Below are positions 16,627 to 26,224 of a stretch of DNA of 44,463 bases, in pieces. This DNA comes from Bacteroidota bacterium (GTDB taxonomy: Bacteria > Bacteroidota > Bacteroidia > Cytophagales > Cyclobacteriaceae). The notes below the pieces were generated by a model. That model ran no database searches. It had not been told where the DNA came from and saw only the letters and a program-made list of their open reading frames with translations. Numbering within the stretch: the first letter of the stretch is position 1; every line of letters begins with the position of its first letter. The translations under genes were made by a program, and so were the position numbers. The stretch covers positions 1-44,463 of the forward strand of contig VGMU01000017.1 in NCBI GenBank assembly GCA_016866385.1. Reading direction: 5' to 3'.

Positions 16627-18318
16627 ATGGATAAGAACTTAAGAGGCGCAGATATGGTGGTTCGGTCCTTAATTGCCGAACAAGCAGACCTGATTTTTGG
16701 GTACCCGGGCGGAGCTATCATGCCCGTGTACGATGCCCTATACGATTACCACGATCAAATCAAGCATGTCCTGACCCGCCACGAGCAAGGAGCCATACAT
16801 GCGGCACAAGGTTATGCACGGGTATCAGGAAAGGTAGGCGTTTGCTTAGCGACCTCTGGTCCAGGAGCTACTAATTTGATTACCGGTTTGGCCGATGCGC
16901 TGATTGATTCTACACCTTTGGTATGTATCACTGGTCAAGTAGCCGCCCATTTGTTGGGTTCGGATGCCTTTCAAGAAACCGATATGGTGGGTATTTCCAT
17001 GCCAGGTACCAAATGGAACATCCAGGTTAGGAGGGTAGAGGATATTGCGCCCGCTATTGCCAAAGGATTTTACATCGCCCGCTCTGGAAGGCCAGGTCCA
17101 GTGCTCATCGACATCACTAAAAATGCCCAAGTGGATTTCGGAACCTTTCGATACGAACCTTGTCTAGGTTTTAGATCTTATAAAACCCATCATCCTGTAG
17201 ATCCTATTTCTGTTCATCAAGCAGCTACTTTGATCGATAAGGCAGAAAGGCCTTACCTTCTTTTTGGTCAAGGGGTGATTCTGGGTCAGGCCGAAGCTGC
17301 CCTCAAACAATTTTTGGATAAATCTGGGATACCTGCAGCCTCTACCCTTTTGGGTTCGGGCGCCTTGCCCCAAGATCATTCCAATTTTGTAGGTAAGCTG
17401 GGTATGCATGGCAACTATGCCCCTAATTTGCTCACCAACCAATGTGATGTATTGATTGCGGTGGGGATGCGCTTTGACGATAGGGTCACAGGAGATTTGT
17501 CAAGGTATGCCAAACAAGCCAAGGTGATACATCTGGAACTCGATCCTTCCGAAATCAATAAAAATGTGAAGGCTACCGTGGCCATACAAGGGGATTGTAA
17601 AGAAAGTTTGACACTACTCACGGAAGCTATTTCTCCCAAAATACACGATACTTGGATGGCTAACTTCCGATCTCTGGAAAAGCAAGAAAAGGAAGCTGTA
17701 GTAAACCTTGACCTAACCCCCACCAAACCGGGGCTGACCATGGGAGAGGTCATCCATCACATCAACAAATACAAGGCAGACGATGCGGTATTGGTGACCG
17801 ATGTGGGGCAACACCAAATGATTGCCTGGAGGTATTTCAATTACAAAAAACCCCGAACCCAAATTACCTCCGGAGGACTTGGAACCATGGGGTTTGCCTT
17901 GCCTGCAGCCTTGGGAGCCCAATTGCACGACTATTCCCGTCAGGTCATCTGTGTGGTAGGAGATGGGGGCATTCAAATGACCATTCAAGAGTTAGGTACC
18001 ATCAAGCAAACCAAGGCTCCTGTAAAAATTGTGCTATTGAATAACAATTACTTGGGTATGGTGAGGCAATGGCAACAGATGTTTTTTGATAAAAGATATT
18101 CCTTTACTGAATTAGATAATCCTGATTTTGTCAAGCTCTCTGAAGCATACGGAATCAAGGCTCAAAAAGTGTCTGAAAGGGCCGATTTGAAAGAAGCTAT
18201 AGAAGACATGCTCATTTACGATGGCCCCTTCTTCCTAGAAGTAGTGGTGGAGAAAGAGGACAATGTATTCCCCATGATTGCTACAGGATCTTCCGTGGAA
18301 GAAGTCAGATTGCGTTAA
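16627..18318 (+). CDS. ilvB: Acetolactate synthase, large (catalytic) subunit
   Basis: Thiamine-diphosphate enzyme that condenses two pyruvates to acetolactate, or pyruvate and 2-oxobutyrate to acetohydroxybutyrate. The 563-residue protein has the N-terminal GYPGGAIMPVYDAL, catalytic Glu53 in RHEQGAIHAAQGYARVSG, and the central FAD-binding domain (SGALPQDHSNFVGKLGMHGNYAPNLL). The ThDP-binding motif runs from GDGGIQMTIQELGTI to NNNYLGMVRQWQ. Length is typical of catalytic AHAS subunits. The regulatory subunit follows 9 bases downstream. It supplies both the Val/Leu and Ile branches. Confidence 0.96.
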   Translation: MDKNLRGADMVVRSLIAEQADLIFGYPGGAIMPVYDALYDYHDQIKHVLTRHEQGAIHAAQGYARVSGKVGVCLATSGPGATNLITGLADALIDSTPLVCITGQVAAHLLGSDAFQETDMVGISMPGTKWNIQVRRVEDIAPAIAKGFYIARSGRPGPVLIDITKNAQVDFGTFRYEPCLGFRSYKTHHPVDPISVHQAATLIDKAERPYLLFGQGVILGQAEAALKQFLDKSGIPAASTLLGSGALPQDHSNFVGKLGMHGNYAPNLLTNQCDVLIAVGMRFDDRVTGDLSRYAKQAKVIHLELDPSEINKNVKATVAIQGDCKESLTLLTEAISPKIHDTWMANFRSLEKQEKEAVVNLDLTPTKPGLTMGEVIHHINKYKADDAVLVTDVGQHQMIAWRYFNYKKPRTQITSGGLGTMGFALPAALGAQLHDYSRQVICVVGDGGIQMTIQELGTIKQTKAPVKIVLLNNNYLGMVRQWQQMFFDKRYSFTELDNPDFVKLSEAYGIKAQKVSERADLKEAIEDMLIYDGPFFLEVVVEKEDNVFPMIATGSSVEEVRLR

Positions 18319-18327
18319 TCCAAACCT

Positions 18328-18828
18328 ATGAAACGATATACGATTTTTGTCATAACGGAGAATTTTATTGGTATACTCAATAGAATCACCATCATTTTTA
18401 CCCGAAGGGGGATCAATATTGATGCTCTCACTGCCTCAGAGAGCAGGGTGCCGGGAGTTCACCGAATTACCATAGAAGTGACGGTCAACGAAGAGACGGT
18501 CATTCAACTGGTCAATCAAATCGAAAAAGTCATTGACGTGATCAAGGCATTTTACCACGAAGATACAGGCGTGGTCTATCAAGAGTTGGCGCTATACAAG
18601 CTTCCAGTCTCTAGACTCGATGGAGGCTTAGAAAAAATCATTAGAGACCACCATGCAAAAATCATAGCTGCAGAACCAGATTTTGTGGTCTTGGAACTCA
18701 CTGGTCATAAAGAAAAAACTCGGGAGCTTTTGGAAATTTTGAAAGGCTACGGAATTTTAGAATTTGCAAGATCCGGAAGAGTTGCCGTAGCCAAACGAAT
18801 GCTTACTATTGACTCCTTTGTCAATTGA
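18328..18828 (+). CDS. ilvN: Acetolactate synthase, small (regulatory) subunit
   Basis: Regulatory subunit that binds branched-chain amino acids, usually valine, and activates and feedback-inhibits IlvB. The 166-residue protein has an N-terminal ACT domain (FVITENFIGILNRITIIFTRRGINIDALTASES). The C-terminal small-subunit domain includes KIIAAEPDFVVLELTGHKEKTRELLEILKGYGILEFARSGRVAV. The length matches the IlvH type (about 160 residues) rather than the short enterobacterial IlvN. The gene could equally be called ilvH. Confidence 0.95.
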   Translation: MKRYTIFVITENFIGILNRITIIFTRRGINIDALTASESRVPGVHRITIEVTVNEETVIQLVNQIEKVIDVIKAFYHEDTGVVYQELALYKLPVSRLDGGLEKIIRDHHAKIIAAEPDFVVLELTGHKEKTRELLEILKGYGILEFARSGRVAVAKRMLTIDSFVN

Positions 18829-18865
18829 AATCCTATTTAGTTAACTAGAAATTAATCCCCAACCT

Positions 18866-19909
18866 ATGAAATTAAAATTTGGAAACGTAGAAGAAAACGT
18901 GGTGACCCGAGAAGAATTCCCTTTAGAAAAAGCCAGGGAGGTTCTCAAAAACGAAGTGATTGCAGTCATTGGATATGGAGTGCAAGGTCCAGGTCAAGCT
19001 CTAAATCTGAAAGACAATGGATTTAACGTCATCGTTGGTCAACGAAAAGGTTCCAAAACTTGGGACAAGGCAGTATCCGACGGATGGGTGCCTGGCAAAA
19101 CCCTTTTTGAAATCGAAGAAGCCTGTTCTCGTGGAACTATCCTCCAATTTTTGCTTTCTGATGCAGGACAAATTGCCCTTTGGCCTACTTTGAAAAAATA
19201 CCTAAGTCCAGGAAAAGCTTTGTATTTCTCACATGGATTTGGCATTACTTACAAAGAGAAAACAGGAATTATCCCCCCGGCAGAGGTGGATGTTATATTG
19301 GTGGCACCTAAAGGTTCGGGTACTTCCTTGAGAAGGATGTTTGTAGAAGGCAGAGGCTTAAATTCCTCCTATGCCATCTACCAAGACGCCACAGGAAAAG
19401 CCAAGGACCGCGTGATTGCCTTGGGTATTGGAGTAGGTTCCGGATATTTATTTGAAACCGATTTTTACCGTGAGGTAACTTCTGACCTAACTGGAGAACG
19501 CGGTACCTTGATGGGGGCCATTCAGGGCATATTTGCGGCCCAATACGAAGTGCTTCGTGCCAATGGGCACACCCCTTCCGAAGCTTTTAATGAAACGGTA
19601 GAAGAACTCACCCAATCCTTGATGCCCTTGGTAGCAGAAAATGGAATGGATTGGATGTATGCCAATTGCTCTACCACCGCACAGCGAGGTGCTTTGGATT
19701 GGTGGAAGCCATTTCGAGATGCCACCAAGCCAGTATTTGAAGCTTTGTACCAATCCGTAAAATCAGGGGCAGAGGCTCAAAAATCTATTGATTCCAACTC
19801 CAAGGCAGATTACAGGGAAAAATTGGAAGCAGAATTAGCCCAATTGAGGGAGTCGGAAATGTGGCAGGCAGGAGCCGTGGTGCGCAAGTTGAGACCAGAA
19901 AATAATTAA
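18866..19909 (+). CDS. ilvC: Ketol-acid reductoisomerase
   Basis: Alkyl migration and reduction of acetolactate or acetohydroxybutyrate to the dihydroxy acid, using Mg2+ and NAD(P)H. The 347-residue protein opens with the Rossmann motif VIAVIGYGVQGPGQALNLKDNG. It has the cofactor-specificity loop VGQRKGSKTWDKA, the LYFSHGFGITY metal-domain entry, VAPKGSGTSLRR and ETDFYREVTSDLTGERGTLMGA. The C-terminal knotted domain ends in MDWMYANCSTTAQRGALDWW. It is a short class I enzyme, consistent with Bacteroidota versions. It lies 37 bases after ilvN. Confidence 0.95.
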   Translation: MKLKFGNVEENVVTREEFPLEKAREVLKNEVIAVIGYGVQGPGQALNLKDNGFNVIVGQRKGSKTWDKAVSDGWVPGKTLFEIEEACSRGTILQFLLSDAGQIALWPTLKKYLSPGKALYFSHGFGITYKEKTGIIPPAEVDVILVAPKGSGTSLRRMFVEGRGLNSSYAIYQDATGKAKDRVIALGIGVGSGYLFETDFYREVTSDLTGERGTLMGAIQGIFAAQYEVLRANGHTPSEAFNETVEELTQSLMPLVAENGMDWMYANCSTTAQRGALDWWKPFRDATKPVFEALYQSVKSGAEAQKSIDSNSKADYREKLEAELAQLRESEMWQAGAVVRKLRPENN

Positions 19910-19930
19910 CCTTACTAATCCTAGAAGGAC

Positions 19931-21439
19931 ATGAGTGAAAAGCTATGGATATTTGATACTACCCTTAGAGATGGGGAACAGGTGCCTGGGTGCCAGCTTA
20001 ACTTTGAAGAGAAAATCAGAGTGGCCAAAGCCCTAGAGGAATTGGGTGTAGACATCATTGAAGCAGGATTTCCCATTTCTAGTCCGGGAGATTTCAAATC
20101 TGTAGTAGAAATTTCCAAAGCGGTATCTGAGCCGATTATTTGCGCTCTTTCAAGAGCGGTGGAGAAGGACATTGAAGTAGCTGCAGCGGCCTTAGCATAT
20201 GCAAAAAAAGGCAGAATACACACCGGAATTGGCGTTTCTCCCTACCATATACAATTTAAATTGCGTTCTACCCCTGAGGATATCATACAGCGGGGGGTAG
20301 CAGCCGTAAAGTTTGCAAAAAAGTTTGTAGAGGACGTGGAGTTTTATGCCGAAGATGCTGGACGCGCAGAGCCCGATTTTCTCTGTAAGATCATAGAGGA
20401 AGTGATCAAAGCAGGGGCGACAGTGGTCAATATTCCAGATACAACGGGCTATTGCTTGCCTGAGCAATACGGGGCCATTATTTCTAGCCTAAAAAATAGA
20501 GTACCTAACATTGACTTAGCCATCATCGCTACCCATTGCCACAATGACCTAGGCATGGCCACGGCTAATACGGTAGCCGGGGTGCAACACGGTGCAAGAC
20601 AAGTAGAAGTGACGGTCAATGGCATAGGAGAAAGGGCAGGCAATACCTCCATGGAAGAGGTGGTCATGGCCATCAAGTGCCATGCTTCCATTCCGGTACA
20701 CACCCAAATAGTTACTCCTAAAATTTACCAAACCAGCCGTTTGGTATCTAAGCTGATGAACATGCCGGTGCAGCCCAACAAAGCGATCGTGGGAAGAAAT
20801 GCCTTTGCGCATTCTTCAGGTATCCATCAGGACGGGGTGCTGAAGCACAGAGAAAATTACGAAATCATAGATCCGAAAGAGGTTGGCGTAGAAGAGTCAA
20901 CCATTGTACTTACTGCCCGATCCGGAAGAGCTGCCCTGAAGCACCATTTGGATGCTCTAGGTGTGGTTTTAGAAGGGGAAGAATTGCGCGAGGTGTATGA
21001 AGCCTTTCTCCTTTTGGCCGATAAAAAGCGAGATATTGGAAGAAAAGATTTACTGGAACTTGTTGGCAAATACATAGATGAGTCCAACTTTATAGAACTC
21101 GAACACGTAAGCTATTCTTCACAAGGCAGTCTCCAAGCTAGCGTTCAACTTAAAATAGGAAATACCTCTCATCAAGCTACTGCCACAGGAGTAGGGCCGG
21201 TAGATGCGGTGCTGAAGGCCATTGAATCCCTGGTAAAACCTCAGGTAGATATGGAGGAGTTTTTGATACAAGCCATGACCCAAGGAAGCGATGATGTAGC
21301 CAAGGTGCACATGCGTCTTATCAAGTCTGACAAGCCTTATTACGGATTTGCATCCAACCAAGACATTGTCTTGGCTTCGGCACAGGCCTTTGTAGATGCC
21401 CTCAACAAAATTCCAGTCAAAGAATACGTGACTGCTTAA
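19931..21439 (+). CDS. leuA: 2-isopropylmalate synthase
   Basis: First committed step of leucine synthesis: acetyl-CoA + 2-oxoisovalerate to 2-isopropylmalate. The 502-residue protein has the DRE-TIM start [17 protein letters not shown], the LeuA-type [14 protein letters not shown], metal-ligand [33 protein letters not shown] and [18 protein letters not shown]-terminal LeuA dimerisation/allosteric domain follows from about 370. In contrast to the related gene at 23550, the region after the first motif reads as a classical LeuA, so I assign the leucine branch here. Two bases separate it from leuC. Confidence 0.93.
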   Translation: MSEKLWIFDTTLRDGEQVPGCQLNFEEKIRVAKALEELGVDIIEAGFPISSPGDFKSVVEISKAVSEPIICALSRAVEKDIEVAAAALAYAKKGRIHTGIGVSPYHIQFKLRSTPEDIIQRGVAAVKFAKKFVEDVEFYAEDAGRAEPDFLCKIIEEVIKAGATVVNIPDTTGYCLPEQYGAIISSLKNRVPNIDLAIIATHCHNDLGMATANTVAGVQHGARQVEVTVNGIGERAGNTSMEEVVMAIKCHASIPVHTQIVTPKIYQTSRLVSKLMNMPVQPNKAIVGRNAFAHSSGIHQDGVLKHRENYEIIDPKEVGVEESTIVLTARSGRAALKHHLDALGVVLEGEELREVYEAFLLLADKKRDIGRKDLLELVGKYIDESNFIELEHVSYSSQGSLQASVQLKIGNTSHQATATGVGPVDAVLKAIESLVKPQVDMEEFLIQAMTQGSDDVAKVHMRLIKSDKPYYGFASNQDIVLASAQAFVDALNKIPVKEYVTA

Positions 21440-21441
21440 TT

Positions 21442-22848
21442 ATGGAAAAGAAAACATTATTTGATAAGATTTGGGATGCACATGTGGTCAAATCGGTACC
21501 TGAAGGACCAGACGTATTTTTTATTGACAAGCATTTCATCCATGAGGTAACTTCTCCTGTGGCCTTCCTCAACCTGGAAAAAAGAGGGATAGGGGTAAGG
21601 TATCCTCACCGTACCGTCGCCACCCCAGATCATAATGTACCTACGGTGGATCAAGACCAGACCATCAAGGACAAGCTTTCCCGTATGCAAGTAGAAAAGC
21701 TTCGCGAGAATTGTGCAAAGTACGGAATTGAACTGCATGACCTCGGCTCTGCACACCATGGAATCGTCCATGTCATCGGACCCGAATTGGGCGTGACCCA
21801 GCCCGGCATGACCATAGTCTGCGGGGATTCCCATACCTCTACCCATGGGGCTTTTGGAGCCATTGCTTTCGGTATTGGTACTTCAGAAGTAGAAATGGTC
21901 TTGGCTACGCAATGCATCATGCAGTCCAAACCCAAGAAAATGAGGATTTCGGTAGAAGGGAAATTGGGTGAGGGAGTAACCTCCAAAGACATCATTCTCT
22001 ATATCATTTCTAAAATCTCGGCAGCTGGTGCTACAGGGTACTTTGTGGAATACGCAGGATCTGCGATCCAAAGTTTGTCCATGGAAGCCCGCATGACCAT
22101 TTGCAACATGTCCATAGAAATGGGGGCTCGTGGGGGCTTGATTGCTCCTGACGAAACCACCTTTGCCTACCTGAAAGGAAAAACCTATGCTCCTTCTGGA
22201 GAGCAGTGGACCACAGCTGTGGCTCATTGGCGTACCTTGAAGACCGACGAAGGGGCTACTTTCGACGAAGAGTTGCAATTTGATGCCAGGGACATAGAAC
22301 CGATGATTACCTACGGCACCAATCCAGGCATGGGAATTAAGGTCAATGCAAGCATCCCTACCGCCGAAGGAATGGAAGGATCCAATAAGTCCTCCTACCT
22401 TAAATCTTTGGAGTATATGGGATTTTCTCCAGGCGAAGCTATCCTTGGTAAAGCCGTAGACTATGTCTTTGTAGGCTCATGTACCAATGGGCGAATCGAA
22501 GACATTCGGTCGGTAGCCCAAATGGTTAAGGGAAAGAAAAAAGCCAGCAACATTACCGCTTGGATTGTACCTGGATCCAGGGAAGTAGAAAAACAAGCCC
22601 ACGAGGAAGGCTTGGTAGCCATCTTGGAAGAAGCTGGATTTGAGTTGAGACAGCCGGGCTGCTCTGCTTGCTTGGCCATGAATGACGATAAGATTCCCGC
22701 TGGAAAATATGCGGTCTCTACTTCCAATCGGAATTTTGAGGGCCGTCAAGGCCCAGGAGCAAGAACCATGCTTGCCTCACCTTTGACCGTAGCAGCTGTA
22801 GCCATTACGGGGAGAATTACTGATCCGCGGGAAATATTTGGAAATTGA
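21442..22848 (+). CDS. leuC: 3-isopropylmalate dehydratase, large subunit
   Basis: Aconitase-family subunit that isomerises 2- to 3-isopropylmalate and, given cimA in this operon, probably also (R)-citramalate to 3-methylmalate. The 468-residue protein has the [4Fe-4S] ligands Cys347 ([12 protein letters not shown]), Cys407 and Cys410 ([10 protein letters not shown]), the same numbers as I recall for E. coli LeuC. It also has [26 protein letters not shown] near 130-155. It is followed by a 99-base gap holding an inverted repeat, the longest gap in the operon, before its partner leuD. Confidence 0.96.
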   Translation: MEKKTLFDKIWDAHVVKSVPEGPDVFFIDKHFIHEVTSPVAFLNLEKRGIGVRYPHRTVATPDHNVPTVDQDQTIKDKLSRMQVEKLRENCAKYGIELHDLGSAHHGIVHVIGPELGVTQPGMTIVCGDSHTSTHGAFGAIAFGIGTSEVEMVLATQCIMQSKPKKMRISVEGKLGEGVTSKDIILYIISKISAAGATGYFVEYAGSAIQSLSMEARMTICNMSIEMGARGGLIAPDETTFAYLKGKTYAPSGEQWTTAVAHWRTLKTDEGATFDEELQFDARDIEPMITYGTNPGMGIKVNASIPTAEGMEGSNKSSYLKSLEYMGFSPGEAILGKAVDYVFVGSCTNGRIEDIRSVAQMVKGKKKASNITAWIVPGSREVEKQAHEEGLVAILEEAGFELRQPGCSACLAMNDDKIPAGKYAVSTSNRNFEGRQGPGARTMLASPLTVAAVAITGRITDPREIFGN

Positions 22849-22856
22849 AAATACCT

Positions 22857-22873
22857 GCCTGCCGTAGGCAGGC
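22857..22873. repeat. Inverted repeat between leuC and leuD
   Basis: GCCTGCC - GTA - GGCAGGC, a perfect 7-base-pair GC-rich palindrome with a 3-base loop, 8 bases after the leuC stop. There is no T run, so it is not an obvious terminator. It looks like the small extragenic palindromes scattered in Cytophagales genomes and could stabilise or trim the leuC 3' end. Only one copy of this sequence was seen in the window. Confidence 0.7.
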
Positions 22874-22921
22874 GAAATACGGAATTAATGAAGTACATGG
22901 ACAAAACTACCAGCAATCAAA

Positions 22922-22940
22922 TTTGACCCTCTTTGACCCT
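22922..22940 (+). repeat. Tandem decamer just before leuD
   Basis: TTTGACCCT occurs twice, at 22922-22930 and 22932-22940, separated by one C, ending 7 bases before the leuD ATG. It may be chance duplication, or it may affect leuD translation. Confidence 0.5.
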
Positions 22941-22947
22941 ATTAAAA

Positions 22948-23538
22948 ATGGCTTACGATAAATTTACCTTGCTTCGCAGTACCGCAGTGCCTTTGCCTAC
23001 TGAAAACGTAGATACAGACCAAATCATCCCAGCACGCTTCCTAAAGGCTACGGAGCGGGAAGGATTTGGAGACAATCTTTTTAGAGACTGGCGCTACGAT
23101 GTAGAAGGGAAGCCTAAAAAAGATTTTGTTCTCAACGATTCTACTTATTCAGGAAAAATTCTAGTAGCAGGTAAAAATTTTGGATGCGGTTCCAGTAGAG
23201 AGCATGCCGTTTGGGCTATCTACGATTACGGGTTCCGCTGTGTGGTTTCTAGTTTTTTTGCAGATATATTCAAAAACAACTGCCTTAATATAGGGGTACT
23301 CCCGGTTACGGTCTCGGCCTCTTTTGCGGATCGTATCCTGAGCGAAGTAGCTAAGCATCCCGATACCGAATTAGAAATAGATCTAGCCCAACAACGAATC
23401 ACCCTTTTATCTACGGGGGAAGGGGAAACATTTGACATCAATGCCTACAAAAAAGGTAATATGCAACATGGCTTTGATGACATTGATTACTTGCTCAACA
23501 TGGCCTCAGCCATTGATACCTTCGCAGCATCGAGGTAA
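22948..23538 (+). CDS. leuD: 3-isopropylmalate dehydratase, small subunit
   Basis: Swivel-domain partner of LeuC. The 196-residue protein has LPTENVDTDQIIPARFL at the N-terminus and the substrate-binding NFGCGSSREHAVWAIYDYGFRCVVSSFFADIFKNNC. The frame extends five codons further to a TTG at 22933, but the ATG at 22948 (MAYDKFTLL) is the normal start and lies just after the tandem decamer. It forms the heterodimer that serves leucine and, with CimA, isoleucine. cimA starts 11 bases downstream. Confidence 0.95.
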   Translation: MAYDKFTLLRSTAVPLPTENVDTDQIIPARFLKATEREGFGDNLFRDWRYDVEGKPKKDFVLNDSTYSGKILVAGKNFGCGSSREHAVWAIYDYGFRCVVSSFFADIFKNNCLNIGVLPVTVSASFADRILSEVAKHPDTELEIDLAQQRITLLSTGEGETFDINAYKKGNMQHGFDDIDYLLNMASAIDTFAASR

Positions 23539-23549
23539 TGTAGTTCGTC

Positions 23550-25079
23550 ATGGGGGCTAGGAAAATAGAACTGATGGATACCACCCTTAGGGATGGGGAA
23601 CAAACCTCTGGGGTTTCCTTTTTGCCATCAGAAAAGCTTCAAATTGCCAAAGCTTTGTTGGAAGAGCTCAAGGTAGACCGTATAGAAGTAGCCTCTGCGA
23701 GGGTATCCGAGGGGGAATTGGAAGGAGTGCAGCGAATCACGCAATGGGCAGCACAAAAAGGGCTCTTGCAGAAGGTAGAGGTTTTAGGCTTTGTGGATAC
23801 TCCCATTTCTGTACATTGGATCCTAGAGGCAGGAGCTAAAGTGCTCAACCTGCTGACCAAAGGTTCACTCAATCACCTGCAGCACCAGTTAAAGAAGACT
23901 CCAGCGCAGCACTTTTCTGAAATTGAGACTTGTATTTCCTATGCAGTAGCTAAAGGGCTCGAGGTCAATGTATACCTGGAGGATTGGTCCAATGGCATGA
24001 AGCACTCTCCGGAATACACCAAAAGTATCATTGAATTTCTTTCCCATCAGCCCATACGGCGCATCATGCTTCCAGATACTTTGGGCATCCTTTCACCCAG
24101 AGAGGTTAGGGAATATCTCCATCAGTTTCTCTCAGCATATCCTCAAATCCACTTTGATTTTCATGCGCACAATGACTACGACCTATCGGTAGCCAATGTA
24201 CTGGAGGCCCTTCAAGAAGGAGTCTCGGGTATCCATACCACAATCAATGGTCTAGGAGAACGGGCTGGGAATGCTCCCTTGGAATCGGTAATAGCGGTAA
24301 TCAAAGATTTTACTGATCTGGAAGTAGGTATTCAAGAACAAAAAATCTATAGGGTATCCAAATTGGTGGAACAAATCTCTGGGCAATACATTCCAGCCAA
24401 TAAGCCCGTGGTGGGGGAAAATGTCTTTACTCAAACAGCAGGAATTCATGCCGATGGGGATAATAAAAAGAACCTTTATTTCAGTGATTTGCTGCCAGAG
24501 CGATTTGGCAGGCAGCGGAAATATGCCCTAGGAAAAACTTCTGGTAAAGCCAATATTGTCAAAAACTTAGAAAGCCTGGGTATTTCCCTAGAACCCGAAG
24601 AGTTGGCAAAAGTAACCCAAAGGATCATTGCACTGGGAGATAAAAAAGAGCGGGTAACTACCGAAGATTTGCCCTACATCATTTCCGATGTTTTGCAGCA
24701 CGATGCCATTGCCAAACTCATCAGTATTGAAGATTATCAGATGACGCAAGGCAAAGGCTTGCGCCCAAGCATGCACCTACGTCTCCAAGTGAGTGGAAAT
24801 AGTTACGACGCCACCGGCACAGGGGATGGGCAATACGATGCATTTATGAATGCAGTTGCCAATATCTATTCCTCCCTTCACCGAGAACTTCCTAAATTGG
24901 TCAATTATCAGGTAAGCATCCCTCCAGGAGGAAAAACAGATGCCTTGGTGGAGACAGTTATTACTTGGGAGCATGGTAAACTTTTCAAAACCAAGGGACT
25001 AGATTCCGACCAAACGGTAGCTGCCATGATGGCTACTGAGAAAATGTTGAATATATTAGAAACTTTACCTTCTGTTTAA
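23550..25079 (+). CDS. cimA: (R)-citramalate synthase, Leptospira type
   Basis: Condenses pyruvate and acetyl-CoA to (R)-citramalate, the first step of threonine-independent isoleucine synthesis. The 509-residue DRE-TIM protein closely resembles Leptospira CimA as I remember it: RIEVASARVSEGELEGVQ, KVLNLLTKGSLNHL, NVYLEDWSNGMKHSPEY, HAHNDYDLSVANVLEA, FTQTAGIHADGDNKKNLY. The residues reported for pyruvate binding there (Arg16, Asp17, Leu81, Leu104, Tyr144) appear here at a constant offset of two: Arg14, Asp15, Leu79, Leu102, Tyr142. The C-terminal LeuA-dimer domain would be the isoleucine feedback site. Annotation pipelines often label such genes leuA. No ilvA is in the window, and LeuCDB are in the same operon. 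Confidence 0.9.
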   Translation: MGARKIELMDTTLRDGEQTSGVSFLPSEKLQIAKALLEELKVDRIEVASARVSEGELEGVQRITQWAAQKGLLQKVEVLGFVDTPISVHWILEAGAKVLNLLTKGSLNHLQHQLKKTPAQHFSEIETCISYAVAKGLEVNVYLEDWSNGMKHSPEYTKSIIEFLSHQPIRRIMLPDTLGILSPREVREYLHQFLSAYPQIHFDFHAHNDYDLSVANVLEALQEGVSGIHTTINGLGERAGNAPLESVIAVIKDFTDLEVGIQEQKIYRVSKLVEQISGQYIPANKPVVGENVFTQTAGIHADGDNKKNLYFSDLLPERFGRQRKYALGKTSGKANIVKNLESLGISLEPEELAKVTQRIIALGDKKERVTTEDLPYIISDVLQHDAIAKLISIEDYQMTQGKGLRPSMHLRLQVSGNSYDATGTGDGQYDAFMNAVANIYSSLHRELPKLVNYQVSIPPGGKTDALVETVITWEHGKLFKTKGLDSDQTVAAMMATEKMLNILETLPSV

Positions 25080-25097
25080 ACAAAGTCTTTCAAGCAC

Positions 25098-26168
25098 ATG
25101 CAACTAAAAATAGCTCTCTTACCTGGTGATGGTATTGGTCCAGAAGTGATAGATCAAGCCGTAAAAGTGGTCAAGGCCATAGGAAAAAAATTTGGACATA
25201 GCCTAAGTTTTGACACGGGCCTTGTAGGAGCTTGTGCCATAGATGCCACAGGAGATCCTTATCCGGATGCTACCCACGACATTTGTATGGGCGCTGATGC
25301 GGTTCTTTTTGGAGCAATTGGTGATCCCAAATACGACAACGATCCCAAAGCCAAAGTCCGTCCGGAGCAGGGATTGCTTCGCATGCGGCAGAAATTGGGA
25401 CTGTTTGCCAATGTACGCCCCACCTTTACCTTTCCTTCTTTGGTGCACAAATCCCCCCTCAAGCTTGACCGAGTGGAGGGAGTAGATTTTGTTTTTTTTA
25501 GAGAGCTGACGGGAGGAATCTATTTTGGGGAGCCAAGAGGAAGAAACGAGCAAGGCACCAAGGCTTTTGATACCAATGTCTACAGCAAGGAGGAGATTGT
25601 GCGCTTGGCAAGAATGGGTTTTGAAGCTGCGCAAAAGCGAAGAAAATTGCTCACCTGCGTGGACAAAGCCAATGTCATGGCTACTTCTCGCTTATGGAGA
25701 GAAACTGTCCAAGAATTGGCGCAAGAGTACCCAGATGTAAAAGTAGAGTATGAGTTTGTGGATGCCGTGGCCATGCGACTGATTCAATGGCCCAAGGCCT
25801 ACGATGTGTTGATCACGGAAAATCTCTTTGGAGATATTCTGACCGATGAGGCCTCTGTGATTTCGGGATCTATGGGATTGATGCCCTCTGCCTCTTTGGG
25901 ATCAAAGGTCAAGTTGTTTGAACCTATTCATGGATCCTATCCTCAAGCCGCTGGAAAAAATATTGCCAATCCTCTTGCCACTATTTTGTCTGCTGCGATG
26001 ATGTTTGACTATGCATTTGGATTGAAAGCCGAATCAAATGCCATATCCGAGGTAGTGAATCAATCCTTGGCGAAAGGAATTGTAACCGAAGACATCGCTG
26101 AAGGAGGGAAGGCCTACACAACTTCCGAAGTGGGAGATTGGCTGGCAGAGAGGCTAGCTACCAACTAA
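25098..26168 (+). CDS. leuB: 3-isopropylmalate dehydrogenase
   Basis: NAD-dependent oxidative decarboxylation of 3-isopropylmalate and probably 3-methylmalate, giving 2-oxoisocaproate and 2-oxobutyrate. The 356-residue protein has the N-terminal LLPGDGIGPEV, RPEQGLLRMRQKLGLFANVRP (substrate arginines), ELTGGIYFGEPRG and the metal/NAD region ENLFGDILTDEASVISGSMGLMPSASLG. The C-terminal FEPIHGSYPQAAGKNIANPLATILSAAMM follows. It is the last gene of the ilv/leu operon; no T-run terminator is evident before truA 56 bases downstream. Confidence 0.96.
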   Translation: MQLKIALLPGDGIGPEVIDQAVKVVKAIGKKFGHSLSFDTGLVGACAIDATGDPYPDATHDICMGADAVLFGAIGDPKYDNDPKAKVRPEQGLLRMRQKLGLFANVRPTFTFPSLVHKSPLKLDRVEGVDFVFFRELTGGIYFGEPRGRNEQGTKAFDTNVYSKEEIVRLARMGFEAAQKRRKLLTCVDKANVMATSRLWRETVQELAQEYPDVKVEYEFVDAVAMRLIQWPKAYDVLITENLFGDILTDEASVISGSMGLMPSASLGSKVKLFEPIHGSYPQAAGKNIANPLATILSAAMMFDYAFGLKAESNAISEVVNQSLAKGIVTEDIAEGGKAYTTSEVGDWLAERLATN

Positions 26169-26198
26169 AGCCTAGCATTTACCCTGTTGAGGAGGGAA

Positions 26199-26210
26199 TT
26201 GGACGTCCAA
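26199..26210. repeat. 12-base palindrome between leuB and truA
   Basis: TTGGACGTCCAA is a perfect palindrome 14 bases before the truA ATG. It has no T run. It could be an operator-like dyad or chance. Confidence 0.35.
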
Positions 26211-26224
26211 CTTGAAACTTGTTC

